DNA of 64,000 bases, taken from contig CP038125.1 of the NCBI GenBank assembly GCA_004519485.1, positions 62,001-126,000 of the forward strand. Reading direction: 5' to 3'. This DNA comes from Nannochloropsis oceanica (taxonomy: Eukaryota > Sar > Eustigmatophyceae > Eustigmatales > Monodopsidaceae). Under the pieces are notes generated by a model that had not been told where the DNA came from, made no database searches, and saw only the letters and a list, made by a program, of their open reading frames with translations. This document shows, one piece after another, positions 46,812 to 57,271 of the stretch. Position 1 is the first letter of the stretch. Every line of letters starts with the position of its first letter. A program made the position numbers and the translations under genes.

Positions 46812-47615
46812 ATGGCGGAATTCGGTGAGTTGGTGCTAGTCCTGGGTGACATGCACATCCCTCATCGCGCGGCAGCTATTCCAGAAAAGTTTAAACGAAT
46901 GCTCGTGCCTAACAAGATGCAGCATGTCTTGTGCACTGGTACGTGCAAGAGGAGGGTAGGGATAGGTGGTAGGCAAAGTAAACGGGTGCTTATTTTATTT
47001 TGTTCCCTTCACAATTAGGATGTTATACCCTATCGATGATTCTCTTCCCTTTAACCGCATTTCCCCCCTCTAGGCAACCTCATCTCGCGCGAGCAACTTG
47101 ATGAGCTCAAGTCCTTGGCCCCCAACGTGCACGTTGTCCGGGGCGACATGGACGACCCGTTCTGCTCCTCTTCCTCCTCCTTTCTCCCTTCCACCTCCTC
47201 CACCTTCCCCGAAACCAAAGTTGTCACGATAGGCGAGCTGCGCGTTGGTCTGTGTCACGGGCACCAGGTCTTGCCTTGGGGCGATGAGGGGGCTTTGAGT
47301 ATGCTAGCTCGAGAGCTAGACGTCGATGTCCTCATCACAGGACACACGCACATACACCAAGTGAGCGAGCGGGGAGGGAAGTGGTTCTTGAACCCGGGCA
47401 GCATCTCAGGGGCGTACTCCAGTTTTGAAGGCGGGAATGAAGGGCGGGAGGTAATCCCGAGTTTTATCCTGCTGGCAGTGCAGGGGAAGAAAGTCATGTG
47501 TTATGTCTATGAGGAGAAAGAGCCAGGGGAGGTGGAGGTCAGCAAAGTGGAGTTTGTGAAGGGGCAGCCGGCAGCTTCAGCTGATGCAGCAGCGGCAGCA
47601 GGGGCGGGGAGATGA
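46812..47615 (+). CDS. VPS29: VPS29, retromer subunit
   Basis: Two exons (46812-46938, 47074-47615) give 222 residues, somewhat longer than the usual 182-190. The metallophosphoesterase-fold motifs are in order: [64 protein letters not shown] and [15 protein letters not shown]29 is the scaffold subunit of retromer, which recycles receptors from endosomes; the fold is phosphatase-like but generally inactive. A Ser-rich insertion follows the RGD block, and the C-terminus carries an Ala-rich extension. The intron has a CCCCCCTCTAG acceptor. Confidence 0.97.
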
Positions 47616-47913
47616 AGAAAAAAGGGTAAAGGGGAGAAGAGCGAGGGAGGTAAGGAGGGGATATGTAAAGAAAGTAAGAGAGGACTTTGTCTGGTCTATC
47701 CTCCCTTCCGCTGCACGCCCAAGTTTTTCGTGTTTTTCCCTTTCTATTAATCCTGTGTAAGTTTCTAGTTCTTCGTCGTCGTCTCGACTCTTCTCTTTTC
47801 CCTCCGTTTTCTCGCCTTCTTACTTCCCCTACTCGTCAACTACCGAACCCCCTTCAAACCTCCTACCTCTTACACCAAAGTAACGTACCCTCTCCCTATC
47901 TCCCCTTCCCCAT

Positions 47914-48570
47914 CTAATGCCCATTACTGTGCTCTGCCAGCGCCTTATCGACTATGGCCTTCTTGTGGGCAACGTGGTGCTGGCCCAACGCAAACCATTC
48001 CACAGTGTACCCGAGCACCCCTGTCAGCACCATAAGGTGCGCCAAGGGCTTCATGGAGCCGGGACGAATGTACTTCCAGTAGTAGTACTTAGAGAAACCC
48101 GCGAATTGCTCCTTATAGTACGCCTGGTTGGATTGGAAGGAGGGTAGAAGGGAGGGAGGGTGAGGGAGGATAAAATTATTAAGGCTAGGCGCAAAACGGC
48201 GATAGACACACAGGATTTGGGCTTGAATAGAATATTAAACATATACAATGCGATAGGAGGGAGGAAGGGAAGTAGGTGAAGGTCAGGCCGGCAGACAAGC
48301 GGGGCCCTACTCATGACGACGACGACCTGGGACACAAAAGGAAAGGCCCACGACAAAACTGCACTGGCAGCCAGCTCCGCAGATACCATTGCGATAATTG
48401 CACCGCAATCTTAAGCGCTCATTGCCAGGCTGACAGCATTCAGACGCCGACCACTCCATATGTCTTCCCTCCGGTATCACTGTCTTCCTTCTTGCTCACC
48501 CGATACCCAGACGTACCGGCCTGATCAAGTGCGAGGTCGCGAAGGTGGCCGCTGCCTTGACAGACTCCAT
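47914..48570 (-). CDS. Small membrane protein, mitochondrial ATP synthase subunit f-like
   Basis: Two exons (48570-48517, 48123-47914) join in phase to 87 residues. Aromatic/basic YYKEQFAGFSKYYYWKYIRP is followed by one membrane helix (LAHLMVLTGVLGYTVEWFAL) and a polar His/Lys-rich tail. Size, single helix and the LGYT element recall subunit f of mitochondrial F1Fo-ATP synthase (human 94 residues), part of the peripheral stalk base and dimer interface. The similarity is one of pattern only. Between the exons a frame with VLSWAFPFVSQ ends at a possible donor, but its start phase does not fit, so I left it out. Confidence 0.5.
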
Positions 48571-49129
48571 GATGCTGTGTTGATATGCGTGAGTGTGGAA
48601 AGGATGGTCTTTAGGCACAGCGGCTTTGAGGAGAGGATGGGAGGAAGTGCATGAAAGAACGAACTGAAGTTGTTGGTGCGATTGCGACTGGAGCCAGTTA
48701 AATCCTTGCCTCTTACCCTCCACCCCTTCCAACAATCCCCAATCAACGTGCCCAGCGCTAGGAGGATGTGGGTATGGTCGACATGGGACAGCGGGGCCAG
48801 AAGTGTGTGGTTTGGAAGCAAGACGGTTTGAGTGCCGTGAGCGTGGGCTCATCTTGTTGGCTCACATGAGTGTGTGACTGCTGCTTCTCCGCCCTTCGCT
48901 GCCGCGCAAAGCATGCCGTATGTTTCAGTTCGTCCCTTTCGCCTCACGCTGCCTCTTGACCTCTTACCCACGCCTTTCCCTCACCAAACAGGACAACGAC
49001 AACAAAGGCCACCATTTAGTTACCCTCTTGAGTACGGCGCAGCAGCAGCAAGCACCAGCCACAGAGACAGGCGAGGGAGGACAGGGAGCCGGACAGTGCA
49101 GAAGGGAGGTCAAGTCGTCAAGTCAGCCC
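48571..49129. promoter_or_regulatory. Divergent region upstream of the AP endonuclease gene
   Basis: This lies between opposite starts at 48570 and 49130. The plus frame is open from 48920, but the sequence before ATG 49130 shows no targeting or domain character. Confidence 0.4.
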
Positions 49130-49618
49130 ATGCCAACGCCCTTGCCCCGCTTGTCGCTCCAGCTCGCATTTCTACTCAGCGGTACCTTCACCCACGCTTT
49201 CCGCCTGGGTACGCGCCTACCGGCGACGGCGGGATTGTGCTTCCCACACCGCTCCTTGAGCAGCACTAGCACCTGCAGTAGCAAGGCCCTCATCTCATCC
49301 CTCGTCTTTTACACCTCTGGAACGCCATCAAGCAGCAGTACTTTACCGTCGTCCTTGTCACGATCATCGTGGGACAGTAGAAGCAGGAGTATCAGAAGCA
49401 ACGCTCAAAGCAATCGATCGGTAAGGCAAACGCAGCGGCGGAAGTGAAGAAGAGTGATAGAGTTTCAGGTACAGCAGACATTCAATTCATCAATGCTTCT
49501 CTCTGAGCAGATAAAAAGCAAAGCAGGTCATTTTTTTTCGACGTTTAAGAATTTACCTATGCATACCATTCCCAAACCACTAGATGTCCTCCTCCTCCTC
49601 CTCCTCCTCCTCCTCCTC

Positions 49619-49649
<31 letters not shown>

Positions 49650-51465
49650 TCCACCCCTCCTTCGAGGAGCCCCATCACAACCACCACCGGCAACAATGAC
49701 ACGGCCGGTCCCGCCCCCTCTTCCGACCCCACAAGTAGGAAACGTGGGCGTCCCTCTAGTAAGGCAAAGGCTGCAGCTATAGCAGTTGCCGCAGGAGCGG
49801 TTTCAACAACATCGGTCGAAGAAGAAAAGGGAAAAGGAGAAGCACTACTATTACCTGTCCACGAGATGAAAGCGGCGACTATGAAGACAAAGAAAGAAGA
49901 GGCGATTGTCGCCATCGCAACAGCGGCAAAGAAACGTAGGACGAAAACAGAAAAAGTTAATGCTGCTACTGCTGCTGCTGCTGCTGCTGTTACAGAAAAA
50001 TACACAGATCCTTCGTTCTCCTCTCTACCCGCCAAACAAGGCCACAAGAAAACGGAACTCATCCGCGATCTTGCAGCACCAGCGGCAACAGCAGCAGTAG
50101 CAACAACAGCAGCAGCACCAGCGATTGCAGCGGCAGCAGTCCCTCTCAACAAAGTCATACGTACCCGTACCCCGCGTTCCACCATCCCCCGTGCACTCAC
50201 GCCCCGGGTCGAAAACGGCTCGTCCTCTTCCTCCCTTATTTCCTCCTCCTCATCCTCCTCCTCCTCCATATCACAACAAAAGAGGCTCTTCCGTCTTCTC
50301 TCTTGGAATGTTGCAGGGCTACGAGGTCTTCTTAAAAAAGGAGATGCCACCATTGACGCTTTCCGCTCCCTCCTTCTCCACGAAAAACCTGATATTCTCT
50401 GCCTCCAGGAGACCAAACTGCAAGAGGGTAGGCGCACTGCTTTCGTCCCATTCTGTCGTACTCTCTCTTGTTTTCTTCCTCCCTCCCTCCCTCCCTCCCT
50501 ACCTTTTTCTCCCCTCTGCGGACTACGTACGTCGCTAAAGTGAGCGTTGCTATGCATGCGTTAAGTTTGCCTCGGTGTCAAATGAACTGGCCATTGTGTA
50601 CCTTCAACCCTACCTTCCTCCCCCTCTTCCTCCTTCCCTTTACCAAATAGACCATGTGGCTGAAGTCAGCGCTGCCTTGCGTGCTTTACATTTGCCTGGA
50701 TTTCACGGCAACTGGCATTGCTCCACCGCCAAAAAAGGCTATTCAGGCACCTCAATTTTAATAAGTGAACAAGCAGGGCTGAGTCTAGGCCCTGGGCGGG
50801 TGAAGTGCGGGATGGAGGGGGAGGAGGACGGGGAGGGGGAAGGAAGGGTCATAACGATTGATTTTGGTGCGTTTAGTTTGGTGAATGTCTACACGCCGAA
50901 TAGTGGGGAGGGATTGAAGAGGTTGGAGTTTCGAACCAACAGTTGGGACAGAGCATTTGAACAGCATTTGTTGCGGTTGCAGAGGGGAGGAGAAGGAGGA
51001 AGAGGAGGAGGCGGAATAGAGGGAGGGAGGGCGGTGTTGTGTTGTGGAGATTTGAATGTAGCGTTTGAGGATGCTGATTTTTACAATCCAGGCGAGCCAC
51101 GGATGGCTAAGGCTGCGGGGACAACACCGGAGGAACGAGCGTCGTTCGGGCGCTTGTTGGAGGGAGCGGGGATGGTGGACACGTTCAGATTTTACCATCC
51201 GGAGGCGACGGGGTGTTATTCGTATTGGTCGATGCGGGCAGGGAACCGGCCTTTCAATCGAGGGATGCGCCTGGATTATTTCTTGGCAAGTCGGAATATG
51301 ATGAGGGGTAAGGGGGAGGGGAAGAAGGGAGTGCCAAGGGTGTTGGACTCGTTTATTTTGGACCAGGCGACGGTGGGGTTGAGCGACCATGCACCGGTTG
51401 GTGTGTTATTAGAGGTAGAGGGAGTGGGTGGAGCGCCAGACGGGAGGGGAAAATTGGGAGACTAA
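49130..51465 (+). CDS. AP endonuclease / exonuclease III family, plastid presequence
   Basis: Three exons (49130-49420, 49584-50427, 50651-51465) join in phase to about 649 residues. Exon 1 encodes a signal peptide (LSLQLAFLLSGTFTHAF) and a Ser-rich transit-like stretch. Exon 2 starts exactly at an ATG after CTAG with a poly-Ser run, then carries RKRGRP and KKRRTK basic patches. The catalytic domain begins LSWNVAGLRGLLKKGD and includes LCLQETKLQEG, GYSGTSILI, VNVYTPNSG, CGDLNVAFEDADFYNP, YSYWSMRAG, RLDYFLAS and the terminal LSDHAPVGV. These carry the metal-binding Asn/Glu, the Tyr, the Asp-Asn pair and the active His of APE1/ExoIII. The enzyme cuts DNA 5' of abasic sites. A shorter form starting at 49584 would lack the plastid address but keep the basic patches. 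Confidence 0.9.
49584..49640 (+). repeat. (TCC)n tract coding poly-Ser at an exon start
   Basis: About 19 Ser codons lie directly after the acceptor of exon 2 of the AP endonuclease gene. Confidence 0.85.
50522..50596 (+). pseudogene. Diverged duplicate of an exon start inside an intron
   Basis: This intronic stretch aligns with the first 70 bases of the next exon (50651-50720). The translation YVAKVSVAMHALSLPRCQMNW parallels HVAEVSAALRALHLPGFHGNW. It follows a pyrimidine tract but has CTGCG where an AG acceptor would be, so it looks like a dead exon copy. Confidence 0.75.
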
Positions 51466-52437
51466 AAAAGATGCACGTCGTGTGCTTGTGTATGCACTCT
51501 CTTGCTATTTGGCTCATGGATTTGGGTTTTGGTTTGTTTCTTTGCCTACCGGTCTGCTGATATTGTGTTAGATGCGTATGTGCCGGTCTCGCCCTTGGCG
51601 CTTGGGTAGCCTTAACCAGCGGGGTCAAATAGCCAGCAGGCTGTCGGAAGGCATAACTCATTTTCGTCGCATGCACAAGAACCCGCACACCTCCTCCCCC
51701 TTCCTCCTCTCCCCTCCTTATTCCCCACTACCTTCTTTCTTTGCCTGTCTTCCCTCTCTCCGCCTGTCTTTTTCCCTCTTCTTCACATTTTCTTCCTCTC
51801 CCCCTTCCCCTCTCCTCTCCTCCTTTTGGCCGCTCTTCCCACCTTCCCTCCTCTTCCTCTTCCCTCCTCCTGCTTTTATTTGAAAGACGCGAGCTTTATT
51901 CGCGAAAGATTGCAGGCCCCTCCTTCCCCGCTTCCACATCCCCCTCTATTCCTCCTTTCATATTTCTCTTCATTCCTCTTCTTTCCACCACCTTCTTGTC
52001 ATCCCCTTATTCCTTCCCGAGCGGGGTGGTCGTACTTCATCAATTCATGTTATGTGTTTGTGGGAGTCCGGAAATTTCGAGATTAAACCTGTTGGAATGC
52101 GAAAATTCAACCCAGTTGTAACACTTATATGAAAGCATGCACCTCGTCTCCTACGTGCCCGCTCCCCCCTTCCTCGTCAACCTTATCTGTTCATCCCTTC
52201 CATGCCGTTCATCAATGCATGCACTGCGCCTCCCCATATCCAAACGTCTGCGGCGGTTTCGACGTGTCAATCAATCAGTCAGTCACTCGACGTGTCATCG
52301 TCTTGTCTTTGCGACAGCCGCAATCACCACCACTTATTAAAAAAAAACCCAGAGCACCAGCATCGTCACTCTGCTCACGTCCTCATGCCAAATGTCCCCC
52401 CCCCCTCAACCTAGCATCCACAGGCCTTGCTTTAATC
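51466..52437. other. Intergenic region upstream of ispF
   Basis: This is CT-rich on the plus strand from about 51690 to 52000. Open frames are low-complexity. It should contain the AP endonuclease terminator region and the ispF promoter. Confidence 0.4.
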
Positions 52438-53181
52438 ATGCTCAGCCCGCCAGCCTCCTCCCAGCTCCTCCTCCTTGCCTGTTGCCTCGTCTCCTGCACC
52501 ACAGCCTTCTTGAGGCCAGCGACCACCGCTCTCAGTACGCGGCTGTTGCTGTTGCAAGGCCGCGGCAGTGGCAGCAAGGGTGTGAGTGGCAGCGAAAGTA
52601 AAATGACGACGACGACCACTATTACAGCAGTGGGGAGGTCAAAAGGGACGACGACGGCGCTTTCCTCCGCATACTCGGAACCCACCCCCCTGGCCAGTGA
52701 CCCGCCCTTCCGCATAGGCCATGGATTCGACATCCACAGACTCGAGCCTGGCCTACCTTTGGTGATTGGGGGCGTAAAGATCGACTTTGAAAAGGGGTCT
52801 GCTGCCCACTCCGACGGAGATGCTCTCTACCATTCAGTGACAGACGCGATTCTCGGTGCGATAGGCATGCCCGACATCGGACAACTCTTCCCCGACAACG
52901 ACCCCAAATGGAAGGGCGCAAATTCCTCGGCCTTCCTGAAGGAAGCCCACAGGCTAATGACGCTTCGAGGGTACAAAATTGGGAATGTGGACGTGACGTT
53001 GATATTGCAAAAACCAAAGGTCATGGGGATTAAGCCTCAAATGAAAGAGAATGTGGTAAGTCTGCTTCAAACAACCCCGGACCGTGTGAATATTAAAGCG
53101 AGGACGCACGAAAATGTGGATAGTGTCGGGGAGAGTAGGAGTTGGGTGGTGCATGTGGTGATATTGCTTGAAAAGGTTTAA
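52438..53181 (+). CDS. ispF: 2-C-methyl-D-erythritol 2,4-cyclodiphosphate synthase, plastid
   Basis: An intronless 247-residue protein. The N-terminus has a signal peptide (LLLLACCLVSCTTAF) ending in a Phe-type plastid cleavage region and a Thr/Ser-rich transit stretch of about 60 residues. The mature domain starts RIGHGFDIHRLEPG (metal-binding Asp-x-His) and has HSDGDALYHSVTDAILGA, IGQLFPDNDPKWKGA, DVTLILQKPK and a C-terminal KARTHENVDSVGESRSW of the plant type. IspF converts CDP-methylerythritol 2-phosphate into the cyclodiphosphate in the plastid MEP isoprenoid pathway. Length and motif set are complete. Longer upstream starts in the same frame are possible, but only ATG 52438 gives a signal peptide at the terminus. 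Confidence 0.95.
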   Translation: MLSPPASSQLLLLACCLVSCTTAFLRPATTALSTRLLLLQGRGSGSKGVSGSESKMTTTTTITAVGRSKGTTTALSSAYSEPTPLASDPPFRIGHGFDIHRLEPGLPLVIGGVKIDFEKGSAAHSDGDALYHSVTDAILGAIGMPDIGQLFPDNDPKWKGANSSAFLKEAHRLMTLRGYKIGNVDVTLILQKPKVMGIKPQMKENVVSLLQTTPDRVNIKARTHENVDSVGESRSWVVHVVILLEKV

Positions 53182-54654
53182 GAAAGGGAGTGAGGGCGGA
53201 GAGGAGGGAGGGGAGGGAAGGAGGGTGGATAATGGGGAGGGAGATAGAAACGAAATGAAGGAAAGCGAATAAAGATTGTGATGGATTGCGGATATTGTGG
53301 TACTTGTAGTTTCGATTTTAGTTGGTAGGAGCAGACATGGGGGTGGGAGCATTGTCTGTCTGTCTTTCATGTCATCTGCTTTTTTCCGGTTCATCATCTT
53401 TGTTTTCTTTTCATGACATACTACACCTGTCTGTTGCTTTTGTTGTTTTCAAACATTCAGTTCTCTTCCTCCTTCGTCTACCCATCATACCTCGATTCTC
53501 ACTCTGCTCCTCGCCGTCACTCTGCCATGAGAAACCCTCTCTTTCTCTCCTTCTCCTTCTATCTCCTTGTCTTCCTTCTCTTCTCCCTTCCTTTCATTTA
53601 CTAAAAAAAATGCTGCTGGTGGTCAATTTATGTCATGCCTGTATGCGTGCACCAATCCACAAGCAGGCAAGCTATCAAGCAAATTTGTCTTAAAAGAAAG
53701 CAGCAGCCCACAGTCCCTCTATGTCCTTCGAATTCAAAGTGCTATGCATATGAGAGTGTGATGGCTCAGAGTGCCGCTCATTTTCGCCTCGCTTTGCCTG
53801 AACCGCCGGTCCGGCATGGCGCTTAGTGGTTGTCCTCGCCTCCTTAGACCTTAGTGAGTGACCACGAAATACTTTGTGAGTCACTATTCTTGCTATTATA
53901 GTTCTTGCTCTTGTTCCTACTCTTGTTGCCCCTTCTCAGTCTTGTTTTTGGTTCCGTCCCCTCTCTCTATCCTTTCCTCACTCCATTGTTCCCGACTTGA
54001 TCATCAAACTTGGGGCCACTCTTGCCGTCCCTTCTCTCCTTACGCTCCCCCTCTCTTTTCCCCTCAAGTGATACGCTTGGAACTCGTATTTTTTCATCAT
54101 TTACTTTTTTCTATCTTTCTCTACATCATGTGCTTATGAGTAAATCGACTTCTGCCACCTGGCAGCAGAACCAAAAAAAGCACAAAGAGGAAAAGGAAGA
54201 AACAATCCGGAGGTTCCCCCACATGCCCTTATACCCACACACAAACACACCCACCTCCAGACAGACACAGATACACACCCCTTCCTGTTGTTTAAAAGTT
54301 TACACCTAGTTATACACTCGTCACGCCACCAAGGCCTCGCCCTCATTTCCCTTCCATGAAGGAGAGAAGAAAGGGAGAGAACAAAGACTGCCCGATGCGT
54401 ACGCAGGCTGCAAACACTGTACATGTAGTACACTACACGTCTCGCTGGCTATCATGGTCTGCCTACTTATTATACGAATGCGCACATTTCTCGCCTTTCT
54501 CCTGCCTTTGTCATCCAGGGAGGGACGTCTTAACGAAAGAAAAAATGGGTGACAAAATCATAGACAAAGGCACACAACAAAACGAGAAATTTGTCCTCCT
54601 CCTCCTCCTACTACCACTCTTGCCCTCCCTCCCTCCCTCCCTCCTTCCCTCCTC
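53182..54654. other. Gene-free stretch
   Basis: No ORF with family character is seen on either strand; the DNA is mixed CT-rich and AT-rich. It contains the ispF 3' end and the 3' end of the convergent beta-propeller gene. Confidence 0.4.
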
Positions 54655-56381
54655 CTACCCAAGCTTATAGCTGGAAATGGCATTGTCCCCCGTCTCACTC
54701 ACATACAACACCTCAGCGGTTTCATCCCAGGCCATGCTCGACGGGCGATTCAACCTTCCCTCCTTTCCTCCCTCCCCTCCTATCTCTCCCCGAAGGTAGA
54801 TCAACCGTCCCTGCTGCCCCTCCCCCGTCTGACGCACCGCAGCGTGTACGACGTTATCTTTCTCCACACTCACCAGCAACAACGGGCCGAGCAGCGGATG
54901 CTCGAGGGCGAGGGAGGACGAGTAAGACCCCTGGGGGGCAGGAACTTCATCTCGTTGCCCGGAAGAGGGAGAAGTAAGGGAGGGAAGGATGACAGGGTCG
55001 ATGACGGTGGTGAGTCGGCCGTCGGGCTGGCGTTGGAAGATCCAGACGAGGTTGTTGCCTTTGGGAAGGGAGGGAGGAAAAGAGATAGAGAGAGTTAGAG
55101 AGAGAGAGAAGGGGGAGAGAGGGAGAGAGGGAGGGGGGCTGGAATCAGAGACCGTTTATGCGCGGATAGAGACCGCTTATTATGGAGTTTCAAGGACAGA
55201 GAAGCAAGAGTGAGTGAGGAGGGAGTGAGGGAGGGAAAGAGGGAGGGAGGCGAGAACGTACCCAGACTGGCCGTGCTGTACAGGAAGGCCCCAGACGGAT
55301 CAAAGGTGGCGCTCGTCAAGAGGGTAGAGCGGAAGGGGCCCGCTTCCTGCGTCTGGGTCAGGGTACCGTCCTCCTCCACTCCGTAGACCAGGATGACCGA
55401 GGTGGAGATGGCAAAGTTGTCCCCTACCACGTACACGTGCTTCCCGTCCGGGGCCACGACTAGAGTGGAGGGCAGTACCCTCGAGGCTGAGGTGTTATAA
55501 ACATCGATGTTCTGGATCAAGGTCAGATTCCCCGTATGGGGAGAACGGGAGAACACGAGGAGGTTGTGATCCCGGTAGTAGCCGCCGGAGGAGACATAGG
55601 TATATTTCCCATCAGGGGAAACAGCGACGGAGTTGGCACCAATCATCCCTTCAATATCCATAATGTCCGCACGCTGATCGATCCTGTACTGCTGCACCAG
55701 GCTCAGCTCTCCGTTCTCATTCCTCTTGAGCACCGTTATCCCCCCCACGCCAGGCATGACAGAGGTTCCCACGGTGTAGACATTCTGGTCGTCCGGCGAG
55801 AGGGTCAGAGCTGTCAACCCGGTGAAATACTCAACCTTTCTTCCGTTGCGATCCACCACCCCGTCTCTCATTTCTTGGATTTTGTCGATTTTCCCCGAGC
55901 TGGGGGTGGTGCTGAAGGAGTAGAGGGCTTCCCCAGTGACTGCGTAGAGGTTCTTTTTGTCCGTGGAGAGGGAGAGCGGGCCTGGGCCTTTGGTCAGGCC
56001 GTATTGCTGGAGGAAGAGGACATGGAGGTCGGGGAGGTTACTCTTGTCGTTGCCACCGTCAGGGGCAAGTATTATGTCTTGGCCATCCGGTAGTACAAGA
56101 TCGAGGGCGGCGGTTGCGGCGGAGGGGCGGGGCGCCGAAGGAGAGATGGCGAGGGGGTTGTTGTCTTTGTCCCCGTCTTCGCGTCGACGCACGTACTGTC
56201 GTTGGAAAGGGCTGGTTGTGCTCAGCCCACCCGCTTGCATGGGGCCGCCACTATTTCCGCTGCTGCCATCTCTTACCCCGTCAGAGGCTGTGGCGCAGCA
56301 GGAGCAGGACATGCCGAGGAAAGCGGCTGCCATGATAGTGGCCTTGATGCGGCCTTTCCACCGGCGGGCAGGATAATTCAT
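54655..56381 (-). CDS. Exported beta-propeller protein, lactonase-like
   Basis: Two exons (56381-55262, 55058-54655) give 507 residues in phase. A signal-peptide-like start (ATIMAAAFLGMSCSCCATA) precedes about 90 low-complexity residues, then a series of blades with a repeated pattern: LSLSTDKKNLYAV, LTLSPDDQNVYTVG, VAVSPDGKYTYVSSGGY, LVVAPDGKHVYVVGDN, ATFDPSGAFLYSTA and a last MAWDETAEVLYVSETGDN. The SPDGKYxYV pattern is that of YncE/6-phosphogluconolactonase-type seven-bladed propellers. Catalysis cannot be claimed: the repeats show the fold but I see no diagnostic active site. Secretion or a cell-surface location is inferred from the N-terminus. Confidence 0.75.
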
Positions 56382-57271
56382 GATTGTGGTGCGTGGGAAA
56401 TGTGAATAAGAAGTGTAGATCTCCGCTGCGGAGTGCCAGGGACGGAAGGAGGGGAAGGAGTCGGGGCGGGGAGGCTGGGGCTGGGATTGAGCTGCGGAGA
56501 TGGTCACTCGCTTTGCTGCCCGCGTACACTCTTGGCCCTAAGGAACGTGTGGATGAGTTATTTAAGAAGCGGTGAATGAAAATGAAACTGGAACGTGACC
56601 AATGGGAGCGTCGTCGCAAGTCGTGCGGTCGATCTTTGGATGGAACGGGGGGAAGGAACGGGGGGAAGGAAAAAGGAGATAAGCGAGAAAGTCATATGAC
56701 GCGGCAAAATGAAGGAAGGGACTTGGACAGGGTCTTGGACACGGCAAGCTCCCGGTTTAGGGAGAAATAATGATTGAGATTTGGGGGTGCCGAATAGCAA
56801 TGATTGCTGCAACATCTCTGCATGTCTCTCCCAGCCTTGCTTGTGATAATGTGGAAGAGCTAGCTTGAGGTCTGACAACAACCGAGCTTCGCCGGAGGAC
56901 GCTAAGTCCGGGGGTTAAGTCAGATGTCAGCGAGGAAACATCAATGAATCAATTAATCAGTCAAAAAGCTTGAGGAAAGCACAAAAGCGTTTGGTAGCTG
57001 GAATTCACGGCTATTGTCTTTTGTATTGATATACAGCGTAGTAAATCTACTTTCTTGCGTGACCCCGCTCCCCCGCCCAGGCCACTCGCCAAAGCCTGAA
57101 CAATTCTTGTTCCAAAAACAAAAGAGAAACCAAAATCAGCCTTGGCCTATCATTTGATGTGGATTTGATGCTATCGAGTTAACTTTGAATGCCGATATCG
57201 GAGTGTGGCCTTGCTTGCCCCAGCAGCAACAGCAGCAGCATCACCACTACCACCACCAGCACCAGCACTCT
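56382..57271. other. Intergenic region
   Basis: This holds the beta-propeller promoter on the left and the 3' region of the methyltransferase gene on the right. Nothing else is recognisable. Confidence 0.4.

Noticed and set aside
48295-48389. Possible extra exon (VLSWAFPFVSQ) in the ATP-synthase-f-like gene
   Set aside because: A usable acceptor in phase 0 is missing, because the frame upstream hits a stop.
56880-56940. GC-rich stretch with a tRNA-like look (CTAAGTCCGGGGGTTAAGTC)
   Set aside because: No acceptor stem, anticodon arm or T-loop consensus could be fitted.
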